Source of the DNA: Shewanella psychrophila
GTDB lineage: Bacteria; Pseudomonadota; Gammaproteobacteria; Enterobacterales; Shewanellaceae
Reading direction: 5' to 3'
Assembly (NCBI RefSeq): GCF_002005305.1
Contig: NZ_CP014782.1
Coordinates: 3,162,001 to 3,226,000 of the forward strand
Length of the DNA: 64,000 nt
This document shows, in pieces, positions 44,592 to 54,765 of the stretch (positions within the stretch are counted from its first letter, which is position 1; each line of letters begins with the position of its first letter). The notes beneath the pieces are model-generated. The model made no database searches. It saw only the letters and a list, made by a program, of their open reading frames with translations, and was not told the origin of the DNA. The position numbers and the translations under genes were made by a program.

Positions 44592-46679
44592 ATGATTCAA
44601 TTTTCCAGTATTCGACATCAGATATTACTCTTCGGTACCGCGAGTTTACTCGTAGTAACCATAGCAATCATAGGCTATGGATATCTGTCGAACCAATCAC
44701 TGCGCCATGAAGTACATAACAGCGTGCTCAATCAAGCCAAAGAGCAAGTAATTGAAAATATTAATTTATCCACGCAGCAAGAGGCGCTGAAAATCAATGC
44801 TGCCTTTGACCATGCCATGGATATTGCTACCTCTGTTGCTGGAGGATTATTCCCTGAAGCACCTGGGCTAACCCGGGCCCAAGTCAACAGCATGCTTAAG
44901 AATTTAGTGGAAAACAATCACGACATCTTAGGTATCTATACGGGTTGGGAAGCCGATAAATTCGACGGCTCAGATACCTTTAATACTGACAACAAATACT
45001 CGCAACCCGATGGCAAGTTCGCCCCCTACTGGACACGTTCGGCCTCGGGGAAGATAGATATCCAACCCTTAAGTGATTTCTACACTGAAAAATTAACCCC
45101 TACCGGAATAAGAAACTCTGAGTGGTATCTGTGCCCAATGGAGAGCCGCGCTCCCTGTGTTGTCGATCCCGCCTCCTATAAGGTTCAAGGGGTGGATACC
45201 CTACTCAGCTCATTTGTTGCACCTATTATTCGTAACAGCAGCTACGTTGGTATGGTTGGGGTCGACTACTCACTCAACTTCCTCCAACAACTAGCAACTC
45301 AAGCGGCCTCAAACCTTTATGGTGGAGCCGCTAGGGTGATAATTCTCAGTCCCAGAGGGCTCGTCAGTGCCGACAGCACTAATAAGGACAACATCAGTAA
45401 GGTCGCCACTAACACAGATATTACCGGTCTAATGTCGGCCAGACAGAAGCAACAAACATCCATTAGTGACACCAGTATTATCGCCAGTAAAACATTTGCG
45501 GTGACTGGCACCAATGCCCAGTGGGAGATTTTAATACAAGTGCCAAAAGAGCTAGCACTAACTAAGGCTAATGAAATAGTCGAACAGTTGGAAACAGGCT
45601 TTGCCTCTAACCTTAACGGTCAACTCCTTGTAGGTTTTGTTGCTGCTCTTTTAGGCATGCTACTCATCTGGTTTATGTCCGGCTCTATCAACCGACCCAT
45701 TCGAGAATTGGTCGATGTGGTCGCTAATTTGACCCAATCTGGTGGCGATCTAACTCAAGAAATAAAAATCAAACGTAGCGACGAGACTGGTCAGCTTGCC
45801 GCTCACCTTAATACCTTTATTGCCAATGTTCGCTCTATTGTCTCAGATGTCGCTAAAAGCATGGGTGAACTAACCCTAAGTTCCGAACGTAATGCTGGCT
45901 TATCAGAGTCCGGAAGAGAACAGATAAGCAAGCAGCAGATGGAGATAGAGCAAGTCGTAACCGCCACCAATGAGATGTCGTCCACCGCCCACAGTGTCTC
46001 CGATAATGCTCAGGTCACCGCCGATTCAGTATCTACGACTCAGGAATCTGTTTCCAGAGGGCAGGAGGTGGTCAAAGCTAACGCCGATGGATTGCAGTCT
46101 TTGTCTGAACATGTAAACCATGCCTCTAATGAGATAATCGATCTTGAGAAGCAGACTGAGAGTATTGGCTCTATCTTAGATGTGATCCGCAACATCTCAG
46201 AACAAACCAACTTATTAGCACTCAACGCCGCCATCGAAGCCGCTAGAGCCGGTGAACAAGGTCGAGGGTTTGCCGTAGTTGCCGACGAAGTCAGGGTATT
46301 AGCGACCCGAACCGCGGACTCTACCGACGAGATCCAGCAGATGATAGATTCCCTCCGCAGCAAGAGTAAACAGGCGGTGAATACTATGTCTCAAAGCAAA
46401 GAACTCAGCCAAACCTGCCTGACCCATGCTAAGCAAGCCGTATTCGAGCTCGATGAAGTCAATAATCAAAGTAGTAAAATTCAGGATATGGCACATCAAA
46501 TTGCCAGCGCGGCTGAGGAACAAGCCGCAGTGACCGAAGAGGTTAATCGAAACATAGTAGCCATTAATGACGCCGCCGAATCTCTGGCACAAGGAGCGGT
46601 TTCGGCCCAAGAGGAAAGCAGCAGCTCTGCCAGACTGGTAGATGAGGTCAACGAGAAAATAAATCATTTCCGATACTGA
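44592..46679 (+). CDS. Methyl-accepting chemotaxis protein with Cache sensor
   Basis: 695 residues. N-terminal membrane helix (about 10-30), then a periplasmic double-Cache domain (about 40-320) with the segments GIYTGWEADKFDG and VGVDYSLNFLQQ. A second membrane helix (LLVGFVAALLGMLLIWF), a HAMP domain and a C-terminal signalling hairpin follow. The tip is ISEQTNLLALNAAIEAARAG, with residues about 530-570. It senses small ligands such as amino or organic acids and signals through CheA. The hairpin and methylation Glu/Gln positions are intact. The ligand is unknown. Confidence 0.95.
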   Translation: MIQFSSIRHQILLFGTASLLVVTIAIIGYGYLSNQSLRHEVHNSVLNQAKEQVIENINLSTQQEALKINAAFDHAMDIATSVAGGLFPEAPGLTRAQVNSMLKNLVENNHDILGIYTGWEADKFDGSDTFNTDNKYSQPDGKFAPYWTRSASGKIDIQPLSDFYTEKLTPTGIRNSEWYLCPMESRAPCVVDPASYKVQGVDTLLSSFVAPIIRNSSYVGMVGVDYSLNFLQQLATQAASNLYGGAARVIILSPRGLVSADSTNKDNISKVATNTDITGLMSARQKQQTSISDTSIIASKTFAVTGTNAQWEILIQVPKELALTKANEIVEQLETGFASNLNGQLLVGFVAALLGMLLIWFMSGSINRPIRELVDVVANLTQSGGDLTQEIKIKRSDETGQLAAHLNTFIANVRSIVSDVAKSMGELTLSSERNAGLSESGREQISKQQMEIEQVVTATNEMSSTAHSVSDNAQVTADSVSTTQESVSRGQEVVKANADGLQSLSEHVNHASNEIIDLEKQTESIGSILDVIRNISEQTNLLALNAAIEAARAGEQGRGFAVVADEVRVLATRTADSTDEIQQMIDSLRSKSKQAVNTMSQSKELSQTCLTHAKQAVFELDEVNNQSSKIQDMAHQIASAAEEQAAVTEEVNRNIVAINDAAESLAQGAVSAQEESSSSARLVDEVNEKINHFRY

Positions 46680-46715
46680 CTTCAGCTGATATTTCGTCTA
46701 CATCACACCACTAAA

Positions 46716-46734
46716 GGGCTCATAATATGAGCCC
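46716..46734 (+). terminator. Possible weak hairpin after the chemoreceptor gene
   Basis: GGGCTCATA faces its exact inverse with one base between them; no T-run follows, so its role as a terminator is uncertain. Confidence 0.35.
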
Positions 46735-46882
46735 AAAGCCCGTGAGTAAACGGCGTTCATATGCACTATTTACTGCGGGTTTAGATCTGGTATATTTTTA
46801 AATTTTTTTCAGCATATTTATTGCTTTTTTATCGAATCGAACAAGACTTAAGAGGAGAACTACATAAAGACGGGAGTTAGAA

Positions 46883-49129
46883 ATGAGCAGAAAACTCTTG
46901 ATATTATTATTCGTTTTAACAAGCAGTTTAACCGCCTGTGGACAAGACCCTCTGGTAAAACGCCAGGTCATCTCCATTGCACCCATGGATCAAGAAAATC
47001 TATTATTACAAATAGATAAACATATAAGTCTCACCCCAAGACCCAAAGAGACCTACCCTTTCCCGATCGAACTCGGTGAAGTAGGCCCCGCCGATAGCCT
47101 CTACTCGGGTAAGCGCCAATATCCTTTTTACTGCATGACCTTAGACGCTGGAATAGGCCAACCTCTGGTGGATAATCAAGAGGGCTATGGTGTCAAAGTT
47201 TACGATGAAAACGACAAGAAAATTGGCTATAGCAAAGACTGTATGGTCACTTCAAGAATCGACTACTTCTACACCTTAACTGGCACAGATAAAATACGTA
47301 GCTATGACCTCGACAATCCACCAGCAAGATCTGAGATAGCAATCACAGAGATCAAGGGAAAACCTGTTCCTGAGATCTTTCGTTTAGAGAGAGGGAGCAT
47401 CAACCGCTATATTTATTTTATTGCCATGTTAGTCCCCGAGACCAGCTTAGGAGATAGGGACACTAAACAATATTGGAATAATAAACTCATCTATCAATTT
47501 AAAGGCGGAGCCAGTATAGGTTTTCGACAGGGACAGATGGGGGCTAGCCGATTTATTAATCGTCGGCATACCCTTTTAAGACAAGGCTATGCCGTTATAG
47601 GTTCAAGTGGCAACAATACCAGCTACAGCTATAACATGCTACTCGCCGAAGATACTGCCAGAAGAGTCAAGGCACAATTTATTTCACTCTATGGCGAGCC
47701 ACTTTATACCTTAGGTATCGGTGGCTCAGGTGGCGGACTCGCCCAGTACCTTATTGCCCAAAACAGCACAGGGGTTTTAGATGGGCTAATGCCAATTTAT
47801 AGCTTCCCAGATATGGTGTCACAATCGATATTTCTGCTAGATTGCGATCTGCTGCAGCACTACTTTAATGTCACGGATAACGGCAATAGCAAGTGGAAAG
47901 ACTGGGAGCAGAGAGAGAATATCGAGGGCATGAATGGTATTAATGGTTTCGATCATCCCTATACCTTCTTAGTCCCCCTTAATCAAATGTTTGCAGGTGC
48001 CTGGCCTTCCATGCCCAATGGCAGTAGCGAATGCGTCTACTCCTGGTTTATCGCCGCAACTTTCTTTTACAACCCTAAGCAAGGCTTCGTTAAGCCTTAC
48101 TTCTCCGATGAGGTTAAAGAGCAGGTCAACTGGACTTACTGGCAAGATCTAGCCCAGATCTACGGCACTGACAATAATGGTTTTGCACGCACAACCTGGG
48201 GAAATGAAGGCGTTCAATATGGCCTGAGGGCGATGCAGCAAGGCGATATAAGCATAGATGAGTTTATTCACCTCAATCAGTATATCGGTTCATGGGTTCC
48301 CCAGGACAAGATGCGCAAAGAGACAGCCTTCACTCCATTGGGAATGAAGTTTCCCATCTGGTTAAGCCTGTGGAGCCGAAATAACATCACCGAGCCTAAA
48401 TCCCATGTGGCTAAACGAAAACCATCCGATCCCCAAGCGATCGGCAATGGCTATAAATATGGACAAATCTTCATCGGCAAGGCCGAGCTTCCTATCTTGG
48501 AGATCCGTCACTATTTGGAAGATGATCTTAATATGCACCACACCTTAGCCTCCTTCGAAACTCGACTAAGGATCCAGGAATATCAAGGACACAATGAGAA
48601 CCAAGTGGTATGGATATCCCATAAAGATCACATTCCTATCGATAAAGGCATAGCATTTCTTGATCGATGGCTATTGGCCATAAGGGCCTCCGAAGATAAA
48701 GACCCTATCACCAGCAAACCCATAGATTTAACCGATGCCTGCATAGATTATCAGGGTAAGGTGCAATTTGAAGGGGAAGATGTTTGGGATGGTAAGTGGA
48801 ACAATCAGCCAGCGGGAAAATGCAGTAAAATATACCCCATCTACAGCAATATTCGTGTACAGGCTGGGGGTCCCTGGGCCGGCAGTATCTTCAAGTGTGG
48901 ACGTATTCCTGTTGGTGATGCCATAGAACAAGGTTTATACGGTAATGTCTCCATGCAGGCTTACCAGGGTCAATTAGAGAATATATTCCCCGATGGGGTT
49001 TGTGACTATAGCCAAGGTGATATTGGTAAGCCAGATCTCGGCTTAACACCGACGCTACAGGCCCGAAAAAACAAGCACTCCAATCAATCACCTATGGCTG
49101 CTGGCAGCAGACAAAAATCTGAACACTGA
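46883..49129 (+). CDS. DUF6351-type lipoprotein with alpha/beta-hydrolase features
   Basis: 748 residues with a lipoprotein signal (LLFVLTSSLTACGQD). The nucleophile-elbow-like segment GIGGSGGGLAQYLIAQN puts the likely Ser at position 282. Later HDSLASFETRL-like and GHNENQVVW segments may supply Asp/His. The size and layout match the DUF6351 family as I remember it. Such proteins resemble tannase- or esterase-like hydrolases, but the substrate is unknown. A long Cys-containing C-terminus (KCSKIYPIY and FKCGRIPVG) could form disulfides. No partner gene lies beside it. Confidence 0.65.
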   Translation: MSRKLLILLFVLTSSLTACGQDPLVKRQVISIAPMDQENLLLQIDKHISLTPRPKETYPFPIELGEVGPADSLYSGKRQYPFYCMTLDAGIGQPLVDNQEGYGVKVYDENDKKIGYSKDCMVTSRIDYFYTLTGTDKIRSYDLDNPPARSEIAITEIKGKPVPEIFRLERGSINRYIYFIAMLVPETSLGDRDTKQYWNNKLIYQFKGGASIGFRQGQMGASRFINRRHTLLRQGYAVIGSSGNNTSYSYNMLLAEDTARRVKAQFISLYGEPLYTLGIGGSGGGLAQYLIAQNSTGVLDGLMPIYSFPDMVSQSIFLLDCDLLQHYFNVTDNGNSKWKDWEQRENIEGMNGINGFDHPYTFLVPLNQMFAGAWPSMPNGSSECVYSWFIAATFFYNPKQGFVKPYFSDEVKEQVNWTYWQDLAQIYGTDNNGFARTTWGNEGVQYGLRAMQQGDISIDEFIHLNQYIGSWVPQDKMRKETAFTPLGMKFPIWLSLWSRNNITEPKSHVAKRKPSDPQAIGNGYKYGQIFIGKAELPILEIRHYLEDDLNMHHTLASFETRLRIQEYQGHNENQVVWISHKDHIPIDKGIAFLDRWLLAIRASEDKDPITSKPIDLTDACIDYQGKVQFEGEDVWDGKWNNQPAGKCSKIYPIYSNIRVQAGGPWAGSIFKCGRIPVGDAIEQGLYGNVSMQAYQGQLENIFPDGVCDYSQGDIGKPDLGLTPTLQARKNKHSNQSPMAAGSRQKSEH

Positions 49130-49350
49130 ATGGATATTAATGTCATTGTTATTATGCGGTTTATCTTAGTAATCTCATGTTAAGCCGCTTTGAATAATAA
49201 CTTACTTTGGGACAGCTTACTTTAGCAAAAGTAAGCTGTAGAAATAGATTAGTGGCCAATTTGTGCAGATGTTATAGGAAATGGGAGCAGCTCAGAAATG
49301 TTCACATTTTCTTGGGTCATGCTGGGGTTATCGACAAAAACCTAAGTCTT

Positions 49351-50073
49351 TTACTCCTGATGGGGGGTAAAATTAGTGCTTAAATAATGTCTACTATAGA
49401 GTACTGCTAAGCCTATCAAGGGCATTAACATGGTGTATTGACCGGCAATAAACGCAAAATCAATTAAGATTAACGCCGACAAAAATACCATCTTCTCATC
49501 GAACTCTCGCTTCTGATTTTCCCCACTCAGTACCAATGATATAATAGTTATTCCTAAGAGGAAAATAGCCGTATTAAGCACACTAGATAGTCGTCTCTTC
49601 TCAAGCTCAACTTTATAATTAGGATCCTTGTGTAGTTTTCTCAAGGCTTCGAGCCTAGCTGTCACACTCTCTCGAGTATTCACCTTATCATTGCTTTTAA
49701 TATCCCCGGTTTTAATACCACTGGTATTGGACAGATTAGCTTTAACACCCCGACCTAAATTATTTGTGCCTACCTCGGCCATAGCAGGGTTAGTCACACT
49801 GGAAAATTCATTGTAACTACTTATAGCGATAGTATTTTTTGTTTCAGAACTGGGACTTTGAGGTTTTTCTAATTGAACTTGAGCTATTGCACGAATATCA
49901 GACATCGATACTCTGTGCTCTACGGCGACTCTGCCATAGGCCTGTTCGGTACCGTATACATGAGCCTCATCAGACAGAGATACATGTTCAAGCTTGCCTG
50001 TGTAGAAGATGACAGCTAGGTAGCATAAGACAATGGCTAAACCTAACAGCAGGTTTCTTCTTATAAAATACAT
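49351..50073 (-). CDS. Uncharacterised membrane protein with periplasmic linker
   Basis: 240 residues. The first helix (LLLGLAIVLCYLAVIFY) precedes a periplasmic stretch of about 140 residues, low in complexity and rich in Ser, Asn and Thr, with many Glu. Two or three more helices follow at the C-terminus (TAIFLLGITIISLVL, FLSALILIDFAFIAG, MLMPLIGLAVLYS). No family recognised. Short basic and acidic segments in the C-terminal loops suggest that the helical hairpins face the cytoplasm. It converges with the DUF6351-type gene. Confidence 0.55.
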   Translation of the reverse strand: MYFIRRNLLLGLAIVLCYLAVIFYTGKLEHVSLSDEAHVYGTEQAYGRVAVEHRVSMSDIRAIAQVQLEKPQSPSSETKNTIAISSYNEFSSVTNPAMAEVGTNNLGRGVKANLSNTSGIKTGDIKSNDKVNTRESVTARLEALRKLHKDPNYKVELEKRRLSSVLNTAIFLLGITIISLVLSGENQKREFDEKMVFLSALILIDFAFIAGQYTMLMPLIGLAVLYSRHYLSTNFTPHQE

Positions 50074-50421
50074 ACCATCTCCATAACTTTCGCTAATTGT
50101 TTCGAGTAAAAACAGCTAATCGCTGTCGCCGTTAGCCAAAGTATAGTCAAAGAAATTAGAAGCAAACAAACCGGCAACTAAGTAGTAACATCTTGATATC
50201 TTAATCTTAGAAAGACAATCTATAATGGCTGGTGGGTAACAATTTGATGCATAGGTTGCAAGAGTCATGAATAAATAGCAGTTCCCCCTATACACTAAAT
50301 TCCTATGGTGGCACTTCTTTCAGCGTTAAAAAATCACGAAAAATAAAACCCTTTTCTGTTTTCCATGCGTTTATAACTTCAGAGCTTTTACTTTTTATTA
50401 TTAAGATTGGAGTCATTAAGC
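50074..50421. other. Intergenic region of about 350 bases
   Basis: Divergent spacer between the membrane-protein gene and the SIMPL gene. AT-rich, with no evident hairpin, operator or coding frame. The promoters of both genes must lie here. Confidence 0.45.
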
Positions 50422-51123
50422 ATGAACAAAACACTAGTAGCCGCACTGATATCTGGCAGCCTTATCTTTACCTCTCCCCTTATTCAAGCTGCTGAGCTAA
50501 ATTTCCCTCATCTGGAAACAGTGGGAAGCAGTCAGCTCGAGGTTGAAGCTGATATGGCAGAGATCAATGTCGAAGTCGCAGTCAAAGAGAAAACTGCTAA
50601 GGCCGCGAAAGACACCTCTGACAAGGCTGTAGCCAAATTTATTGCCCGTTTAAAGCAAGCAGGGATTTCGAGAGACAAGATCCAGAGTGCCAACTTAAAT
50701 TTGCAGCCACAGTATCATTACCAGAAAGACAAGCCCGCAGAGCTGACAGGCTATAGCGCAAGCAGAAGTCTGATCGTCACAGTCGATGATCTGTCTCGCC
50801 TTAATGAGATCTTAGACTCGGCGCTCGAAGAGGGCATCAACAAAATAAACAGCATAGCCCTCAAGACCAGCAAGGAAGAGGAGTACATGGATAAAGCTCG
50901 CCTGGCTGCCATCGCTGATGCTCAGCAAAAAGCCAAGAAACTTGCCGAAGGATTCGGTGAAAAGATCAAGGGGATCTGGGAGATCCGTTACTTAAATCAG
51001 CGCCCGGTTCAACCAGTGATGTATAGGATGAATGCCGCTCCTAGCTATGACGTTGCCGAGAGCTATCAACAGGGCCAGGTCAGCATCCGAGACAGAGTCG
51101 AAGTAATTTATAAACTAAAGTAA
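50422..51123 (+). CDS. SIMPL domain (DUF541) periplasmic protein
   Basis: About 233 residues with a signal peptide (TLVAALISGSLIFTSPLIQA). The mature part starts ELNFPHLETVGSSQLEVEAD, then two SIMPL/BON-like alpha-beta repeats with LQPQYHYQKD and LTGYSASRSLIVTV. This is the family of E. coli YggE and Brucella BP26, periplasmic oligomers linked to oxidative stress. No enzyme motif. The ATG at 50422 is preferred to the TTG at 50407 because GGAG lies nine bases before it. It is monocistronic and ends at the 18-bp terminator. Confidence 0.88.
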   Translation: MNKTLVAALISGSLIFTSPLIQAAELNFPHLETVGSSQLEVEADMAEINVEVAVKEKTAKAAKDTSDKAVAKFIARLKQAGISRDKIQSANLNLQPQYHYQKDKPAELTGYSASRSLIVTVDDLSRLNEILDSALEEGINKINSIALKTSKEEEYMDKARLAAIADAQQKAKKLAEGFGEKIKGIWEIRYLNQRPVQPVMYRMNAAPSYDVAESYQQGQVSIRDRVEVIYKLK

Positions 51124-51167
51124 GACTCAGCTAAAAGCCTAATACTCTCCTACAGACAGAGATATAG

Positions 51168-51209
51168 TTAAAATGAGCCTATGGATTGATTTCCATAGGC
51201 TCATTTTAA
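51168..51209. terminator. Bidirectional 18-bp hairpin terminator
   Basis: TTAAAATGAGCCTATGGA and its exact inverse around TTGATT. A- and T-rich flanks let it work on both strands; it sits between the convergent SIMPL and unknown membrane-protein genes. Confidence 0.88.
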
Positions 51210-51226
51210 TGATCTTCCTTGGTAGG

Positions 51227-52231
51227 TTATTTTAAGAAAGTCAGCCTGTTGTTACCCTCAATACCACTAAGAATCGCATATTGGCCATTAACTAACGTCA
51301 AGCCTTGTGGGTTTTCGATTCCAGAAAAAGCCATGGCAGACTCCAGGTTATTGCTTGCCATAACCATAACCATAACCAAGATTTGATGACTAGTGTGATT
51401 AAGCAAATACGCTTTATCCTCAGCGAGGACTAAACCTATGATCATAGGGTAATCACCAGAAGTATTGCCTATTTTCGCTTCGCTATTGAGTTCATAGTCT
51501 TCACCGCTTAAGCGTGAAACAACAAAGTTATTACGCACCTTCACCGGTAGAGTGATGGTTAGATATTCCTGCTTTTTCTCATCCCACCCCAAGCTAGCGA
51601 TATAATTATACTTAGCTCTCACCGTTGAAAATCGGCTACGCTTAAGCTCCCTCACCCCGTCTGCACCCTCCATAAATAGCCAATAGCTATCTTCAACTTT
51701 TGCAATTTCATCATAGGCAAGACGAACAAAACTCTTATGATCTGTGGTAATAAGTACACTTGAATCACCATCGAATACCACAGCAGTAAGATTTGAGAAC
51801 TCAACCGAGAAAGCACCATCGAGCAATACGGATGCGAGTACAGTCTTAAGATCGCCACTTAAGAAATAGACCCCGTTGTTGCTAATCACAACAGTATGCA
51901 TATCACGAACCGAGCTATAGCTGACTCCGGTAACTAGTCCCTTTATCTCAGCAGGTAAGCTCACCGAATTAAGGGCTGTCCAGCGATGTTTATCTGCTTT
52001 TTCGCTGAGTTTATCTCCCTGTAACACCAAGAGCACAGAGGCAAATAACAAGACAACGATGAACACAAGCATGACCCAGACATAGGTATGCACACCAAAG
52101 ATGGTTGGACCGAAGCCTTGACCTATATCTCTGAGTATATGATTCGAACTGTGGCGGTAACCCGCCCATAAATCATAAACCGATGCAAAAACTAAGGCAC
52201 CTAAATACTTAGGTTTAAGGCCGTAATGCAT
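51227..52231 (-). CDS. Uncharacterised protein with one membrane helix and large beta-rich domain
   Basis: 334 residues. An N-terminal soluble part (about 45 residues) precedes one helix (YVWVMLVFIVVLLFASVLLVL). The rest (about 75-334) is strand-rich and looks like a beta-propeller-type fold, with repeats such as DMHTVVISNNGVYFLSGDL. No catalytic motif is seen. A short tandem repeat (CATAAC) inside the gene encodes Val-Met pairs (VMVMVM) near residue 290 and could vary by slippage in steps of two residues. No family recognised. Confidence 0.5.
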   Translation of the reverse strand: MHYGLKPKYLGALVFASVYDLWAGYRHSSNHILRDIGQGFGPTIFGVHTYVWVMLVFIVVLLFASVLLVLQGDKLSEKADKHRWTALNSVSLPAEIKGLVTGVSYSSVRDMHTVVISNNGVYFLSGDLKTVLASVLLDGAFSVEFSNLTAVVFDGDSSVLITTDHKSFVRLAYDEIAKVEDSYWLFMEGADGVRELKRSRFSTVRAKYNYIASLGWDEKKQEYLTITLPVKVRNNFVVSRLSGEDYELNSEAKIGNTSGDYPMIIGLVLAEDKAYLLNHTSHQILVMVMVMASNNLESAMAFSGIENPQGLTLVNGQYAILSGIEGNNRLTFLK

Positions 52232-52456
52232 GATAAATATCCTGTAAAATCAATGCACTTTTTAAAACTTGCGAGGAATATTAAATTAACCCGAATTTCG
52301 TGACACTGTTATCAATTGCAACATGGATAAACGTGATATAAATTTTAATGCTATCAGTTCTTTATCCTATGAGATCCAAACTAACAATGGCCACACATTT
52401 GTGACAAACTAATGAAGCGAATAAAAACGAGCAATCATCACAACAAAGGAGGCTAC

Positions 52457-53431
52457 GTGAAACTTCTATTGGCAATATCACTTAGTCTCTGCCTGACTAG
52501 CATGGGCTGTAGTAAACCCATAGCCAAACAGGTACCAGATTCAATTCATAGATATGTTAATGACAACTTGATCGATGCAGAGCTGTCCAGGGATGCCAAA
52601 CTTGCTGTCACCTTAAGCCGCACCCGAGAGCTGTCAGTGTGGAGTAACGCCTCCAAAGCTCTGCTACATCGATGGCAGGCACAAGACTTCGGTGAGGCCA
52701 CTTACCTGGTATCACTTTCAGGAAATAATCAGTATCTGGCGACGGCGGGAAAGCATCTGATCTCAATATTTGATCTCCACAGCGGTCAACTCGAGGTCTC
52801 CTGGCTTGCACAAGGCTTCGATACCGATGCCAGCATCTCCAGCCTGTACCTGAGTCAAAGCGGAAAGCGAGTCATTATAGGTATGAGTGAAGGCTCAGTG
52901 CTCACCGTCAATCTCCAGAGCAAGCAATTGTCTATGTTTAAGCTCCATGATGGCCCTGTCGGCCATGCGGAATTTAACTCATACGACGAACGAATATTAT
53001 CGGCAGCCCATGATGGACATGCACTCATTTGGGCCAGTAGTAATGGACAAGTTATCAAGGACTTTAGCCTGCCACAACGTATCACCAGCATCAGTTTCGA
53101 TGAAGCTGACCGTAGACTATTTATCGCCGATGCCTTAGATAATCACATCATAGCCGACTCGCACTCTGGGGAGAGTATCGGCCAGTTAAGCTTTCTGGGA
53201 CGCTATAGCTATTTTAGGCAGGCGTTATTTGTCGACCGAGGCAAGACACTTATCACCGCCACTTCAAAGCAGAAAATAATGAGTTGGAATATCAACTCAG
53301 GTAAGGAAAGGAAGCACTGGAACATCACGGCGTTTACCGCCGGAGCCACAGTGCTGGATATGACCATAAGCCCAGACGGCCAGCTAGTGACCTTAAGCTC
53401 GGACGGCGCCTTGGAACACTGGGACTACTGA
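52457..53431 (+). CDS. WD40-like repeat lipoprotein
   Basis: About 324 residues with a lipoprotein signal (LLLAISLSLCLTSMGCSKP), lipobox SMGC. The remainder shows repeated blades of about 40 residues, each ending like a WD40 unit: TRELSVWSNA, HDGHALIWASS, KQKIMSWNI, SDGALEHWDY. It is therefore a beta-propeller, probably of six or seven blades, and likely a scaffold for protein complexes at the envelope. The frame opens at 52412, but the GTG at 52457 has AAAGGAGG at the right distance and starts the signal peptide, so I chose it. Confidence 0.82.
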   Translation: MKLLLAISLSLCLTSMGCSKPIAKQVPDSIHRYVNDNLIDAELSRDAKLAVTLSRTRELSVWSNASKALLHRWQAQDFGEATYLVSLSGNNQYLATAGKHLISIFDLHSGQLEVSWLAQGFDTDASISSLYLSQSGKRVIIGMSEGSVLTVNLQSKQLSMFKLHDGPVGHAEFNSYDERILSAAHDGHALIWASSNGQVIKDFSLPQRITSISFDEADRRLFIADALDNHIIADSHSGESIGQLSFLGRYSYFRQALFVDRGKTLITATSKQKIMSWNINSGKERKHWNITAFTAGATVLDMTISPDGQLVTLSSDGALEHWDY

Positions 53432-53466
53432 CCCCATTATCTAGAAATAGTTAAACATTGAGTGAT

Positions 53467-54559
53467 TCAAAACAGATTTAAACCGAACGCCTGCTTCACT
53501 GAGCTTAGCACTCGATTCGACTCTTCCTGAGCCTGCTCGGTCCCTTGCTTTAATATCTCAATCAGCTGCGCCTTATCATCGATAAATACGGCTCTTTGTT
53601 CACGAATCGGTCTCAAGGTTTCCTGCAGGCACTCCTCCAAAATTTTCTTGGTAGTGCCATCCCCTAGACCGCCACTGCGATACCGCTCCTTCAGTCCATT
53701 GATATAATCGACATCCGGATGAAATGCATCTAAATAGGTAAACACCACATTTTCCTCCACCTTGCCAGGGTCTTCCACACGCAGATGCTCAGGGTCGGTA
53801 TACATGGACTTGACCGCCTTAGCTATCTCCCGCTCACTGGCAATTGCCCATAGATTTAGACATCTTGCTGCGACCATCGGTACTGGGCAGACGGGAAACC
53901 TTACTCAACAGAGGCTTACACTCGTTTAAGACGCCGCGACCTGCAATATGGTTCAGCCTCCTGACGATCTCATTAGTCTGCTCTAACATAGGTAATTGAT
54001 CTTCCCCAACTGGCACCAAAGTGGCATTAAATGCCGTGATATCGGCCGCCTGACTGATGGGATAGGTTAAGAAACCCGCTGGAATGCTGCGACCAAAAGA
54101 CTTAGATTGGATCTCATTTTTCACCGTGGGGTTACGCTCTAGTCTGGCAATAGATACCAGATTAGAATAGTACATGGTGAGCTCAGCCAGCGCCGGAATA
54201 GCAGACTGCAGACAGATCCTGGTCTTTAAAGGATCGATTCCAACGGCAAGGTAATCGGCCACCACATTAACAATATTCGATGCCACCTTATGCGGCTGAT
54301 GACCATTATCGGTCAGGCCCTGCATATCTGCCACTAAGATTGTCTGATGATACACATCTTGCAACTTGACCCTCTGTTGCAAAGAGCCGACATAATGGCC
54401 TAAATGCAGCTGACCCGTAGCGCGATCCCCCGTTAGCACCTTCTCTTTTGTCGCGCTTAACTCGGCTTCAGCCCGAAGCGGTTCATGTTTATTTGAACAG
54501 CTTACTTCGATCGAATCGATTGGTTTTAGATTGGGGTTAGCATTTGATTTTACTTGCAT
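53467..54559 (-). pseudogene. trpS: Frameshifted tryptophanyl-tRNA synthetase gene
   Basis: The N-terminal frame (54559-53834) holds a TrpRS with HLGH (HIGH signature), LVPVGEDQLPM and the KMSKS motif. It stops two codons after KMSKSMGN. The C-terminal frame resumes at about 53870 and reads on to 53467 with SEREIAKAVKSMYTDPEHL and a normal end (SVKQAFGLNLF). The frames join at the KMSKS loop. Compared with the usual spacing from KMSKS to MYTDP, about five residues are missing, which a loss of about 14 bases would explain. It looks like a broken, non-standard TrpRS copy; ribosomal frameshifting or assembly error are the alternatives. AGGAG precedes the ATG at 54559. Confidence 0.85.
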
Positions 54560-54765
54560 AATTGACTCCTGATTAATACCACCGGAGACACTATGACTGA
54601 GATCCATTAGCTACCATCCGGCGGCTTATGAACATGATGAAATGTGCCGCTCTAAAGAAGAGAGCGCCACCAAGATAGTTGAGGATTGTAACTGAGGAAA
54701 ATCGTTTTCATAGTCTCAGGTTATCAAGCTCATTCCATTGGAACAAGCTAAAAAGAGATTAAAAA

